A stretch of DNA of 35,339 bases from Prochlorococcus sp. scB241_528N17. Its GTDB lineage: Bacteria > Cyanobacteriota > Cyanobacteriia > PCC-6307 > Cyanobiaceae. The notes under the pieces are model-generated. The model saw only the letters and a list, made by a program, of their open reading frames with translations. It was not told where the DNA came from and did no database searches. Positions 9,026-18,233 of this stretch are shown here, piece after piece (position 1 is the stretch's first letter; every line of letters starts with the position of its first letter). Both the position numbers and the translations under genes were made by a program. The stretch is from the NCBI GenBank assembly GCA_000634735.1, contig JFLG01000065.1, positions 1 through 35,339 on the forward strand, in the 5' to 3' direction.

Positions 9026-9328
9026 ATGAAAATATTTATTTTTGTTAGGCAGGGATGTTGCCTTTGTGATTCATTAAAAAATAAACTGACAAAAATAAAT
9101 CTTAATGAGTTATTCCCTAATCTGGAGGAGCTTAAAGAAATTGATATTGATAGGGTCGATTTATATAAAGATAAATATAAAAAATATGATTATGAAGTAC
9201 CAGTTATTGCCATTGAAGGGATTAGGTCCGAGGAGATTATAGAATTGCCTCGCATTTCTCCAAGATTAAAAGATGATCAATTAAAGAATTGGTTTCAAAA
9301 AAATATTAGTACCATTCTGGAGCAATAA
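9026..9328 (+). CDS. Glutaredoxin/thioredoxin-like small protein (DUF836 type)
   Basis: A 100-aa protein with a thioredoxin-like fold. The first strand (MKIFIFVRQG) leads into CCLC at residues 11-14, a CxxC redox centre followed by a helix. A cis-proline-type segment (YEVPVIAI) is at about 57-64, as in glutaredoxin-like DUF836 proteins. Its partner is unknown. It sits 4 bases after yidD and 8 bases before murE, so it is cotranscribed with them. No signal peptide is visible, so it is probably cytoplasmic. Confidence 0.8.
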   Translation: MKIFIFVRQGCCLCDSLKNKLTKINLNELFPNLEELKEIDIDRVDLYKDKYKKYDYEVPVIAIEGIRSEEIIELPRISPRLKDDQLKNWFQKNISTILEQ

Positions 9329-9336
9329 CTTTTCAT

Positions 9337-10872
9337 ATGAGATCTATAAAATTACATAAACTTTTAGATTTGGTGGGAATTATTCCTTCATTAGATTTAA
9401 TCGATCATGAAATCAATAATATTTCTTTTAACTCTAAAGAAGTACAAAAAGGAACTTTATTTTTAGGTATGCCTGGTTTAAATGTTGATGGAGGAAAATA
9501 TTGTATTGAGGCAATTGAAAATGGTGCAGAGGCTGCCATTATTGGTTCTGCTGCAAAAGAGAAAATTGGATCTATTGATCGAGAGAGGATTTTGGTTATA
9601 GATGATAATTTAAATTATTTTTTTGGTCAAATAGTCGCTGAGTTTTGGAATAGGCCTTCAAGAAAACTTAAACTTATTGGTGTTACGGGTACAAATGGAA
9701 AAACGACAATTACTTTTTTATTGGAATATCTTTTAAAAAAATTAGGGAAAAAGACTGCATTATTTGGGACCTTGCTTAATAGATGGCCTGGCTTTTCAGA
9801 AGTGGCTCTTCATACAACTGATTTCGCCGATAAACTCCAAAAGAAATTAAATGCTGCTGTTGAGGCAGAATCTGAATTCGCGATATTAGAGGTAAGTTCT
9901 CATTCTATTGCTCAAAATAGGATATCAGGATGCGAATTTGAGGCGGCTATTTTTACTAATTTAACTCAAGATCATCTTGATTATCACCCAGATATGGAAT
10001 CATATTTTCAAACAAAAAGAAAATTATTTTTCCCACCTTACTTAAAAGAAAAAGATGGGATTTGTGTATTAAATCATGATGACCATTGGATATCTAAATT
10101 ATCATCTGATCTTAAAAAAAGATCTTTTTTAGTCTCTACAAAGATTACTGAAAGTGAATTTGAAAATGATGATTTTTTTTTCGTAACAGATAAAAAATTT
10201 ACTGAAAGTGGTTCCACTTGTATTTTTCATACACCTAGGGAAAAAATTCAACTTTTTGTTCCACTGGTTGGTGAATTTAATTTAATGAATGCGATTCAAG
10301 CAATAACAATTTTGTATAAACTGAATTTTTCTTTAGAAGATTTATCAAAGTTAATACAATCTTTCCCTGGTGCTCCTGGGAGAATGGAGAAAATACAAAT
10401 TGATGATAATGACGTTTCAAGATCTCTTCCAACAGTAATTGTTGATTATGCCCACACTCCTGATGGATTAAAAAAAGTTTTGCAATCAATTAAAAAACTT
10501 TGTGAAGGGAAACTAATAACTGTTTTTGGCTGTGGTGGAGATCGTGATCGTAGTAAAAGGCCTTTAATGGGATCAATAGCTGAAGAGTTGTCTGATCAAC
10601 TTTTTATAACTTCAGATAATCCAAGATCAGAAGAACCCCAAAAGATAGTAAATGATATTTTGATGGGTATAAAAAAAAGAGAAAAAATAACAATAGAAAT
10701 TGATAGATTTAAAGCAATAAATGAATCTATTAAATTTGCCAATAAAAAAGATATTGTTTTAATTGCAGGAAAAGGACATGAAGACTACCAAATTCTCAAT
10801 GATAAGGTTATTAATTTTGATGATAGAAAAATAGCTTATAAATTATTAAAAGAAAAAAATAAATCTCAATAA
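9337..10872 (+). CDS. murE: UDP-N-acetylmuramoyl-tripeptide synthetase (meso-diaminopimelate-adding)
   Basis: MurE adds the third amino acid to the peptidoglycan stem peptide in the cytoplasm using ATP. The 511-aa protein has the Mur ligase N-domain, the ATP loop GVTGTNGKTT (115-124), LTQDHLDYHPDMESY with the following KRKLFF lysine region, and the C-domain. DNPRSEEP near the C-terminal domain is the signature of ligases that select meso-diaminopimelate rather than lysine, as expected for a cyanobacterium. It starts at ATG and closes the yidD-thioredoxin-murE run. The 81-base gap after it holds no obvious terminator. Confidence 0.96.
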   Translation: MRSIKLHKLLDLVGIIPSLDLIDHEINNISFNSKEVQKGTLFLGMPGLNVDGGKYCIEAIENGAEAAIIGSAAKEKIGSIDRERILVIDDNLNYFFGQIVAEFWNRPSRKLKLIGVTGTNGKTTITFLLEYLLKKLGKKTALFGTLLNRWPGFSEVALHTTDFADKLQKKLNAAVEAESEFAILEVSSHSIAQNRISGCEFEAAIFTNLTQDHLDYHPDMESYFQTKRKLFFPPYLKEKDGICVLNHDDHWISKLSSDLKKRSFLVSTKITESEFENDDFFFVTDKKFTESGSTCIFHTPREKIQLFVPLVGEFNLMNAIQAITILYKLNFSLEDLSKLIQSFPGAPGRMEKIQIDDNDVSRSLPTVIVDYAHTPDGLKKVLQSIKKLCEGKLITVFGCGGDRDRSKRPLMGSIAEELSDQLFITSDNPRSEEPQKIVNDILMGIKKREKITIEIDRFKAINESIKFANKKDIVLIAGKGHEDYQILNDKVINFDDRKIAYKLLKEKNKSQ

Positions 10873-10953
10873 AATTTCCTAATCAAATAAGAAAGATTTT
10901 TACGCAAATCACAAGAAAAGTTTCTTAGAATCGATGGAGTTATTTTTAATAAA

Positions 10954-11658
10954 ATGAAAGGCTTAGCCTTAGTTGTAGGCGCAGGTGGAATTGGAACACA
11001 ACTAGCTAAAGATCTGAATGAAAGTGAAAAAGATTTAGATGTTGTTTTGTGTGGAAGAAAAAGTGAATTTTATCCTTTTTGGGAATTAGATATAGAGGAT
11101 TCTCAATCCCTTTTGCAGTTGAAAAATAAAATATTAAATCATCCTTCAAAATTAAGGCTAGTTATTAATGCTACAGGTAGACTTCATAGTGATTCTCTAC
11201 AACCAGAAAAAAGATTACAACATCTTGATAAAAAAAATATGATGGAAAGTTTTTCAATAAATGCCTATTCTCCTATTTTATTAGCTAAAGCGATTGAAGA
11301 ATTTATACCAAAAGATTTTGATTTTAATTTTGCAAGTATAAGTGCAAGAGTTGGTAGCATTGGAGATAATCAAACTGGAGGTTGGTATTCATATAGAGCT
11401 GCAAAATCAGCGCAAAATCAGTTTTTTAAATCTTTAAGTATTGAATGGGCTAGACGTTTCCCAAAGGCTGCTATCACATTGCTTCATCCAGGAACAGTAG
11501 ATACTGATTTATCTAGACCTTTTCATAAATTTGTTCCAGAACATAAATTATTTAGTAAAGAAAAATCATCCCAATTCTTGATCAATATTATTAAAAATCA
11601 ATCACCAGAATCTACAGGAAAATTTATTGCATGGGACAACTCGGAGATACCTTGGTAA
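10954..11658 (+). CDS. Short-chain dehydrogenase/reductase (C-factor-like)
   Basis: This 234-aa SDR has a Rossmann fold. The NAD(P)-binding GAGGIG is at residues 9-14, VINATG replaces the usual NNAG region, the active-site serine lies in FNFASISARVGSIG, and the catalytic YRAAK motif is near residue 148. HPGTVDTDLSRPF resembles the post-catalytic PG segment of SDRs annotated as C-factor or cell-cell signalling proteins. The substrate cannot be read from the sequence. The gene stands alone on the plus strand and meets the aminotransferase gene tail to tail, 27 bases apart. Confidence 0.85.
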   Translation: MKGLALVVGAGGIGTQLAKDLNESEKDLDVVLCGRKSEFYPFWELDIEDSQSLLQLKNKILNHPSKLRLVINATGRLHSDSLQPEKRLQHLDKKNMMESFSINAYSPILLAKAIEEFIPKDFDFNFASISARVGSIGDNQTGGWYSYRAAKSAQNQFFKSLSIEWARRFPKAAITLLHPGTVDTDLSRPFHKFVPEHKLFSKEKSSQFLINIIKNQSPESTGKFIAWDNSEIPW

Positions 11659-11685
11659 ACTAAATTTTTTTATATCAATAGAGCT

Positions 11686-12861
11686 TTAAGTCAATATTTT
11701 TTTTATTTCTCTGGCAAGTAAATCAATCTCAGCTTCTGTAGTCATTTGATGTACGCATGCTCTAAACCATTTTGGATCTTCTAAAACTCTAATCCAGATT
11801 TTCTTTTCTCCAAGTTTCTTTACATATTTATCCTTATCTTTAATATTTTCGATATTAAAACTAACAATCCCATTTAAATATTTTTTTTCTAAAACTAATT
11901 CAACCCCCTTTGATTGATTTAATTCATCCCAAAGTTTTCCACTTAATTTTTTTATCTTTTTGTTTTTTTCTTTTTCATGGCAGTCTTTATCCAAAAGATC
12001 TAAAGAATTCCGGAGCCCAGCAAGTAAAGGAATACAAGAGGTAGCTATTTCAAATTTCCTTGCATCATCATGAAAAAGATTATCTGAAGGTTCATAAATG
12101 CCTTGTTCTTTTTTTAATGATTTCCAACCAATTATTGTTGGATCTGTTTCACGAATAAATCTGTCTGAGACATAAATGGCTCCAAGTCCTTCTGGTCCAC
12201 ATGCCCATTTGTGAGAAGTTATTGAATATAAATCAGAATAAAAAGCTTCTTTTTCAATATTTATGTGCCCAAAGGTTTGAGCACCATCAACAAGTAAATA
12301 AGAGTTTTCTCGATTTTTTTTTAATTCGATAGAAATTTGTTTTAAAGGAATTTTATATCCAAAGTTCCATAAGATATGAGAAATAATTAGGATCTTAGTC
12401 TTACTATTTAGATTTTTCAAAATCTCTAAAATTATATTTTCGTCGTTTAGATTTTTAATTTTTTGGATTGGCAAAATTTTGAATATTAATTTATTTCTTC
12501 TGCAAAATTCTCGACTTGCAGCCACTACTCCAGGATGTTCACAGTCACTTATTAACAACTCTTCTCCCTCTTTTACTTTTATTCCCCAAAAGGGCAAAAT
12601 CATACCGGAAGAGATATTTTCGGTAAAAGCTACATTCTTTGAATTGACACCTAATTTTTGCGCAATGATTCTTTTTGTGGTCAATATTTCTTTGTAAATA
12701 AAAGGCCACATATCATTGGTAAATGGTCCTAAATCTTGGATAATTTCCCAAGTTTTAACTATTGCTTCTAGAGAAGATTTTGGTAATGGTCCTTGACCGC
12801 CATAGTTGAAATAATACTTATTTTTTAATGCGGGTATTTGATCTCTTAGATTATTTCTCAT
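11686..12861 (-). CDS. Class V aminotransferase, possible L-cysteine/cystine lyase
   Basis: This 391-aa PLP enzyme belongs to the fold-type I class V aminotransferase (NifS-like) family. VDGAQTFGHI (191-200) supplies the PLP-contacting aspartate, and K218 in SITSHKWACGPEGLG is the probable Schiff-base lysine. YYFNYGGQGPLP near the start is typical of the cysteine/cystine lyase and isopenicillin epimerase-like branch rather than true IscS/SufS. I see no mobile Cys loop for persulfide formation. It lies 36 bases downstream of the ArsM-like methyltransferase on the same strand, so the two are likely cotranscribed. The reaction is inferred. Confidence 0.75.
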   Translation of the reverse strand: MRNNLRDQIPALKNKYYFNYGGQGPLPKSSLEAIVKTWEIIQDLGPFTNDMWPFIYKEILTTKRIIAQKLGVNSKNVAFTENISSGMILPFWGIKVKEGEELLISDCEHPGVVAASREFCRRNKLIFKILPIQKIKNLNDENIILEILKNLNSKTKILIISHILWNFGYKIPLKQISIELKKNRENSYLLVDGAQTFGHINIEKEAFYSDLYSITSHKWACGPEGLGAIYVSDRFIRETDPTIIGWKSLKKEQGIYEPSDNLFHDDARKFEIATSCIPLLAGLRNSLDLLDKDCHEKEKNKKIKKLSGKLWDELNQSKGVELVLEKKYLNGIVSFNIENIKDKDKYVKKLGEKKIWIRVLEDPKWFRACVHQMTTEAEIDLLAREIKKILT

Positions 12862-12897
12862 GGAAATTTATATTATATTTTCAACTCTTGAATTTTT

Positions 12898-13692
12898 TTA
12901 AATATTGCCCACTAAAGTTACTGTTCTAAATTCAATATCCTCAATTACTTTCCAAGGTTCAGCACTCCTTTCTGCAAATTTTAAATTTTTAAATCCTAGT
13001 TCTTTAAAATCACTTATAAACTCTGGCTCATACCATGCTCCACTAATACATCCTGTCCATAAATCATGATCATTTTGCAATCTTAAAGGAACTTTTTTGT
13101 TAGAGACGATATCGCTAATTGCAATTCTTCCATTATCGTTTAAAACTCTTTTTATGTTATTTAGAAGGTTATTTCTAGATTCTGGACTTACCAAGTTTAA
13201 AACGCAATTACTCAAAATAATATCAACTGATTTATCTGCGATTAATGGATTTAAATCTTTATCTAATTCATCAAGTTTTTCAATTGAACCTTCTAGAAAT
13301 TCTGTATTGTTGAAACCTATATTTTTTGTAACTTCTTTAGATGCTGATCTTGATAAAGAAAGCATGTCAGGATTCTGATCAACTCCAATCACTTTTCCTT
13401 CTTGCCCAACAATTTGGGCACAAATGAAAGCATTTTTGCCGCTACCACTTCCAAGATCTAAGACTATATCATTTTTTTGAACATATTTTGTTGGATCACC
13501 ACACCCATAGTCTCTTTCTATAACCTCTTGAGGAATTGCTTCTAGTAAAATGGTATCAAACCCAACTGGTGTACAAAGACAACTTTCTTTTTCTTGTGCG
13601 GCTGAGCCATATCTTTCTTGAATCGCATCTTTATGATCGAATTGATTAGGTGCTTTATTCGATATGTTTGTATTACAGCAACTTTCAGACAT
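12898..13692 (-). CDS. ArsM-like SAM-dependent methyltransferase (short form)
   Basis: This 264-aa class I methyltransferase has motif I LDLGSGSG (78-85). It matches arsenite methyltransferase ArsM in several places: YGCGDP (62-67), SNCVLNLV (161-168, Cys163) and WTGCISGAWY (212-221, Cys215). Cys163 and Cys215 correspond to two of the As(III)-binding cysteines known in ArsM. Extra cysteines (C5, C6, C38, C40) precede the fold. It is shorter than algal ArsM and lacks the C-terminal extension. I chose the ATG at 13692; an in-frame TTG at 13725 lies inside a terminator hairpin and is unlikely. Arsenic methylation is inferred; another thiol-bound substrate is possible. Confidence 0.75.
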   Translation of the reverse strand: MSESCCNTNISNKAPNQFDHKDAIQERYGSAAQEKESCLCTPVGFDTILLEAIPQEVIERDYGCGDPTKYVQKNDIVLDLGSGSGKNAFICAQIVGQEGKVIGVDQNPDMLSLSRSASKEVTKNIGFNNTEFLEGSIEKLDELDKDLNPLIADKSVDIILSNCVLNLVSPESRNNLLNNIKRVLNDNGRIAISDIVSNKKVPLRLQNDHDLWTGCISGAWYEPEFISDFKELGFKNLKFAERSAEPWKVIEDIEFRTVTLVGNI

Positions 13693-13727
13693 ATTTTTTA
13701 AAGGACTCTTGATAAATATAGCCAAAA

Positions 13728-13751
13728 AAAAGCCCCTAAAAAGGGGCTTTT
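13728..13751. terminator. Bidirectional rho-independent terminator
   Basis: The hairpin has a 9-bp perfect stem (AAAAGCCCC / GGGGCTTTT) with a six-base A/T loop, flanked by an A-run on the left and T-residues on the right. On the minus strand it is an ideal terminator for the DUF4278 gene, whose stop lies 16 bases upstream. It also insulates the ArsM-like gene from read-through. Confidence 0.9.
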
Positions 13752-13767
13752 AATTTGTTTAATTAAA

Positions 13768-13941
13768 TTATTTAGTGTAATTAACACCTCTGTAATTTAA
13801 TTCTGCTTTTTCATTACTTGAAGAAGCGTCATCCATTCTGTTGGTGTATACGTTTCTTCTGTAGGTAAGTTCAACAAGTTGCTTTTTAGCAGCTTCTTTG
13901 TTTTGAACGTAGTTTTTACCTCTGTAAGTTAAAGTAGTCAT
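13768..13941 (-). CDS. Small DUF4278 protein with three YRG-type repeats
   Basis: A 57-aa protein built from three copies of a short aromatic motif: LTYRGKNY, LTYRRNVY and LNYRGVNY, separated by charged linkers. This is the DUF4278 pattern, present in multiple copies in marine picocyanobacteria and of unknown function. I placed the start at the ATG giving MTTLTYRG. Upstream in-frame ATGs at 13977 and 13965 exist, but that stretch is GC-rich, has unlike codon use and is better read as leader RNA. It is a one-gene unit with its own promoter and a strong terminator. Confidence 0.8.
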   Translation of the reverse strand: MTTLTYRGKNYVQNKEAAKKQLVELTYRRNVYTNRMDDASSSNEKAELNYRGVNYTK

Positions 13942-13993
13942 GTTTCGATGTGACAACACGGCCATCCCCCGTTCCATGGTATGACTCGAACTG

Positions 13994-14034
13994 CGCCCTC
14001 AAATGAGGGTGAACGAAAAAGTAGCAATTGCTAC
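13994..14034 (-). ncRNA. Structured 5' leader of the DUF4278 gene (two hairpins)
   Basis: Between the promoter and the DUF4278 start lies a leader of about 93 bases, clearly richer in GC than its surroundings. It begins with the perfect palindrome GTAGCAATTGCTAC (14021-14034) followed by TTTTT on the minus strand. Next comes a hairpin with stem CCCTC/GAGGG, extended by outer pairs (13994-14011). It could be a regulatory 5' UTR or a separate small RNA. The palindrome also fits GTA-N8-TAC, the NtcA consensus. Confidence 0.4.
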
Positions 14035-14040
14035 CGATTA

Positions 14041-14070
14041 ATTATAAGCGTATTTTTGACTGCATGTCTA
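14041..14070 (-). promoter_or_regulatory. Promoter of the DUF4278 gene
   Basis: On the minus strand, TAGACA (14070-14065) and TATAAT (14046-14041) are separated by 18 bases, a near-consensus sigma-70 promoter. Initiation about 7 bases downstream would fall at the first base of the GTAGCAATTGCTAC palindrome. Confidence 0.6.
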
Positions 14071-14196
14071 GCTTTTACAAATAGAAACGAAGATTTAATG
14101 TTTTTTTAATTATTATTTTAGGTAAATTTTTTTATAAATAGTCTCTAAAAAGGTTTATGTTTATATTTGGTTTAATCTTCATGTAACTATTTATTT

Positions 14197-14454
14197 ATGA
14201 CAGGTTTTTTATATTTCTTGGGAAATACTTTAAGGTGGCCAGTGTTAAAGCCAAAAGAATTTTTTTCACTACATGCTTATTTTTTAATTATTTATTTGAT
14301 AACTTTTACTTTGAGTAAATATGATGTAAGCCAATCAAATTTAGTTTTTACTTTAGGAATTCTTGCACCCCTTTTAATCGCTATTGGACAAGGACTTCCA
14401 ATTGATTGCCTTGATATGGAATCATCTTTGTTGAAGGAATTAAAAACTAAATAA
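14197..14454 (+). CDS. Small two-helix membrane protein, function unknown
   Basis: An 85-aa protein that I do not recognise as a named family. Two hydrophobic segments are visible at about residues 24-42 (SLHAYFLIIYLITFTL) and 49-67 (LVFTLGILAPLLIAIG). The N-terminus is Trp/Pro-bearing (NTLRWPVLKPKEFF) and a short charged tail follows. Codon use matches its neighbours. It starts at ATG after a 160-base gap that shows no other feature, and ends 22 bases from the convergent NifU-like gene. It looks like a conserved picocyanobacterial thylakoid or plasma-membrane mini-protein, but this is inference. Confidence 0.65.
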   Translation: MTGFLYFLGNTLRWPVLKPKEFFSLHAYFLIIYLITFTLSKYDVSQSNLVFTLGILAPLLIAIGQGLPIDCLDMESSLLKELKTK

Positions 14455-14476
14455 TAAATATTTCAGTTAAAAATTT

Positions 14477-14722
14477 TTATAAAACTTGGACAACTTCGCT
14501 TATTTCAGGAATCATTTCTTTTAACTTTCTTTCAATACCCATTTTGAGAGTCATAGTGCTACTTGGGCAACTACCACATGCTCCTTGAAGTCTGACTTTG
14601 ACAATTGGACCATCTATTTCTGCAATCTCTACATTACCTCCATCAGAAATTAAAAAAGGTCTTAGCTCGTCAAGGACTTTTTCTACATTTTCGTTTGTCA
14701 GCGAGAGTGTTTCAGTACTCAT
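14477..14722 (-). CDS. NifU-like C-terminal-domain Fe-S scaffold protein
   Basis: An 81-aa stand-alone Nfu domain that carries and hands on iron-sulfur clusters. It has [19 protein letters not shown] and the CxxC cluster-binding pair C49 and C52 in [10 protein letters not shown], followed by the helix [11 protein letters not shown]. In cyanobacteria this short form (NfuA/CnfU-like) is the main scaffold supplying photosystem I and other [4Fe-4S] proteins; that role is from family knowledge. It starts at ATG and is divergent from mqo with a 70-base gap. Confidence 0.93.
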   Translation of the reverse strand: MSTETLSLTNENVEKVLDELRPFLISDGGNVEIAEIDGPIVKVRLQGACGSCPSSTMTLKMGIERKLKEMIPEISEVVQVL

Positions 14723-14792
14723 AATTTTGGATTAACTTTATAATAAGCCTAGAAAGAAATCTGATTAATTGCAAAAAAGATAATTTTCTGTT

Positions 14793-16289
14793 GTGACTTC
14801 ATCTAAAAATCCTACTAATGACAATAGCTACTTTGATGCAGTCTTAGTAGGAGCAGGGATAATGAGTAGTACTTTAGCCCTCCTAATTTCAGAAGTTTTA
14901 CCAGATATAAAATTTCTTATTATAGAAAAATTAAATGCTCCAGGAAGTGAGAGTACTGGCGCTTTTAATAATGCAGGTACAGGACATGCCGCTAATTGCG
15001 AATTAAACTATACCCCTTTAGATAAAAAAGGAAATCTAAAAATAGATAAAGCGCTCTCAATAAATCGTTCTTTTGAAACATCCCTGTCTTTATGGGCCTC
15101 ATTGTATGAAGCAGGGAAAATTGATATTAAGAAGTTTCTAAAATTTATTCCCCATATTAGCTTTGTTTCTGGTCAGGATAATATTTCTTTTTTAAAAAAA
15201 AGATTTAAGAAAATGACCGAAAATCCTGAATTTATCGATATGGAATTTTCTACATCTTTTGATGAAATTTCATCATGGGCTCCTCTAATAACAAAGGATA
15301 GAAATCCATCTACTCAAATTGCTGCCACCAGAATAGGTAGAGGAACTGATATTAATTTTGAGGCTTTAACTAAAGAGTATTTGTCATTAGTTTCCTTAAA
15401 CAAAAATGTTGAAATTAGATACAAAACAGAATTAGTAGATTTAAAGAAAATTGATAAAAAACAATGGGAACTAGAAATCAGTTCTGAAGGTAGAAAAATT
15501 TCAATTAGAACTGGCTACGTTTTTCTTGGTGCTGGTGGAAAAACAATTAATTATTTACAAAAATCAAAAATTCCAGAAGCAAAAAGTTATGGTGGATTTC
15601 CTGTTAGTGGGAAATGGCTTATTTGCGAGAAAAAAGATCTAACAGAAAAACATAACTCAAAAGTTTATGGTAAAGCTGATATTGGATCGCCCCCAATGTC
15701 TGTGCCACATTTAGACACGAGATGGATTGATAATAAAAAACTTCTTTTATATGGACCTTTTGCTGGATTTACTACGAAATTTCTAAAACAAAGTTCATAT
15801 TTTGACTTATTTAGTTCAATTAAAAAGAATAATATTTTTTCTATGTTAGACGTTGGTTTCAAGAACAACGATTTAATTAATTACCTAATATCACAATCAT
15901 TAAAGAACCATAACTCAAGAGTTGAGAATTTAAAGAATATAATGCCATCAGCTAATCCTTCTGATTGGTATTTAAAGAATGCTGGTCAAAGAGTCCAAAT
16001 AATTAAAAAAACTGAAGGTGGTGGTTCTTTGAAATTTGGAACTGAGATTGTAAATTCATCTGATGGATCATTATCTGCTTTGTTGGGAGCCTCTCCGGGA
16101 GCAAGTACTGCGGTTTCAATTATGGTTGAGGTTCTAGAAAAATCTGTTTTATTTTTAAACGATAAGCATAATCTTCAGAAAAAAATAAATGACTTAATTC
16201 ATCCAGAACTATCAGTCTCTGAAAATTACAGTACCTTCATAAAAGAAATTAAAAAAAGAAATAATTCCATTTTTGGTTTCCATCCATAA
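14793..16289 (+). CDS. mqo: Malate:quinone oxidoreductase
   Basis: Membrane-associated FAD enzyme that oxidises malate to oxaloacetate and passes electrons to quinone. The 498-aa protein begins with the FAD dinucleotide-binding segment [17 protein letters not shown]. It then shows [35 protein letters not shown] and [10 protein letters not shown], and near the C-terminus [15 protein letters not shown], all typical of Mqo. Length is usual. The start is GTG with no good ATG alternative. It forms a rightward series with lepA, whose start is 55 bases after the mqo stop. Confidence 0.95.
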   Translation: MTSSKNPTNDNSYFDAVLVGAGIMSSTLALLISEVLPDIKFLIIEKLNAPGSESTGAFNNAGTGHAANCELNYTPLDKKGNLKIDKALSINRSFETSLSLWASLYEAGKIDIKKFLKFIPHISFVSGQDNISFLKKRFKKMTENPEFIDMEFSTSFDEISSWAPLITKDRNPSTQIAATRIGRGTDINFEALTKEYLSLVSLNKNVEIRYKTELVDLKKIDKKQWELEISSEGRKISIRTGYVFLGAGGKTINYLQKSKIPEAKSYGGFPVSGKWLICEKKDLTEKHNSKVYGKADIGSPPMSVPHLDTRWIDNKKLLLYGPFAGFTTKFLKQSSYFDLFSSIKKNNIFSMLDVGFKNNDLINYLISQSLKNHNSRVENLKNIMPSANPSDWYLKNAGQRVQIIKKTEGGGSLKFGTEIVNSSDGSLSALLGASPGASTAVSIMVEVLEKSVLFLNDKHNLQKKINDLIHPELSVSENYSTFIKEIKKRNNSIFGFHP

Positions 16290-16344
16290 TTCTAATTAGC
16301 TAATATTAATCAAGATGTAATAAGAGGAGAATTTTTCTTTCTAT

Positions 16345-18153
16345 ATGACTGATATATCGGTTTCAAAAATTAGAAATTTCTGCATAATCGCTCATATTGA
16401 CCATGGTAAATCTACGCTTGCAGATAGGTTACTTCAAGATACTGGTACTGTGCAGCAGAGGGATATGCAAGAACAATTTCTGGACAGTATGGATCTTGAA
16501 AGAGAGAGAGGAATTACTATCAAGTTACAGGCCGCTAGGATGAAATATAAAGCTGACGATTCCCAAGAATATGTTTTGAACTTAATAGATACTCCAGGGC
16601 ATGTTGATTTCTCTTATGAGGTTAGTAGATCTCTTCAAGCTTGTGAAGGCGCCTTACTTGTTGTTGATGCAAGTCAAGGAGTAGAAGCTCAAACCTTAGC
16701 TAACGTTTATCTTGCCTTAGAAAATAATCTTGAAATAATTCCTGTTTTAAATAAAGTTGATTTACCAGGGGCTGATGCTGAAAAAATAAAACAAGAAATA
16801 GAGGAAATTATTGGACTTGATACATCTAATGCAATAAATTGTTCAGCAAAAACTGGAGTTGGTATTAAAGATATTTTGGAAGCAATCGTAAGAAGAGTAC
16901 CCCCTCCTCAAGATGAAATTAAACTACCTACGAAGGCACTGATTTTTGATTCTTATTATGATCCGTACAGGGGAGTTATTGTTTATTTCAGGGTAATATC
17001 TGGGTCTCTAAATAAGAGAGAAAAAATATTATTAATGGCAAGTAAGAAAAATTATGAACTAGATGAGATAGGAATAATGGCGCCTGATCAGCAGCAAGTT
17101 GATGAATTACATGCAGGAGAAGTTGGTTATTTAGCTGCTTCTATAAAATCAGTTGCTGATGCGAGAGTGGGAGATACGATTACTCTTTTAAATTCACCTG
17201 CCAATGATCCTTTGCCTGGATATAAGACAGCAAATCCTATGGTTTTTTGTGGCTTATTCCCGACTGATGCTGATCAATTCCCAGATTTAAGAGTATCACT
17301 AGAAAAATTACAATTATCTGATGCAGCTTTAAAATATGAGCCCGAAACAAGTAGCGCAATGGGCTTCGGATTTAGGTGCGGATTTCTAGGACTTCTTCAT
17401 ATGGAGATTGTTCAAGAAAGATTAGAAAGAGAATATGACTTGGATCTAATCGTAACGGCACCATCAGTTATTTATAAAGTTAATTTAAATCAGCAAGAAC
17501 ATATCTTTATTGATAATCCTTCTACAATTCCTGATCCACAACTTAGAGAATCAATAGAAGAGCCTTATGTGAAAATGGAAATTTATGCTCCCAATGAATT
17601 TAATGGAACATTAATGGGATTATGTCAGGAAAGAAGGGGAGTATTTATAGACATGAAATACATAACAACAGATCGAGTTACCTTGATTTATGAAATTCCA
17701 TTAGCAGAAGTTGTAACAGATTTCTTTGATCAAATGAAAAGTAGAACCCAAGGTTATGCATCAATGGAATATCATTTGATTGGCTATAGAAAAAATGACC
17801 TTGTTAGATTAGATGTTCTAATAAATTCAGAAAGAGCAGATCCATTAACTTCTATTGTTCATAAAGATAAGGCTTATGGAATTGGCAGGAGTTTAGTTGA
17901 GAAATTAAAAGAACTTATTCCAAAACAACAATTTAAAATACCTATTCAAGCATCAATCGGGAGCAGGATTATTGCAAGTGAAAGCATAAGTGCTTTACGA
18001 AAAGATGTTTTATCTAAATGTTATGGAGGGGATATTTCTAGGAAAAAGAAACTTTTAAAGAAACAAGCCAAAGGTAAAAAGAGGATGAAGGCAATGGGTA
18101 AAGTTGAGGTCCCTCAAGAAGCTTTTATGGCAGTCTTGAAATTAAACCAGTAA
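16345..18153 (+). CDS. lepA: Elongation factor 4 (LepA) GTPase
   Basis: LepA/EF4 is a ribosome-binding translational GTPase linked to back-translocation and 30S assembly under stress. All G motifs are present: [10 protein letters not shown] (G1), RERGITIK (G2), DTPGH (G3), NKVDL (G4) and SAKTG (G5). The EF-G-like domains follow, with [20 protein letters not shown]. The C-terminal domain is rich in lysine and ends in [14 protein letters not shown]. At 602 aa it is full length. It starts at ATG. The 80-base gap to the permease gene shows no terminator. Confidence 0.98.
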
Positions 18154-18233
18154 TTTCTTTTAATTTAAAATTTATAGCTATTTATTTTTAAAAGAATTGG
18201 GTATATTTCATTTATATCTTTAAAAAAAAGATT

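Noticed and set aside
13693..13725. Upstream TTG start extending the ArsM-like protein by 11 residues
   Set aside because: The TTG abuts the terminator hairpin of the preceding gene, and an in-frame ATG follows directly before the conserved-looking SESCC segment.
13942..13977. Upstream in-frame ATGs that would lengthen the DUF4278 protein by 12 residues
   Set aside because: The added residues do not fit the repeat protein, the codons are GC-rich unlike the genome, and the stretch is better read as leader RNA.
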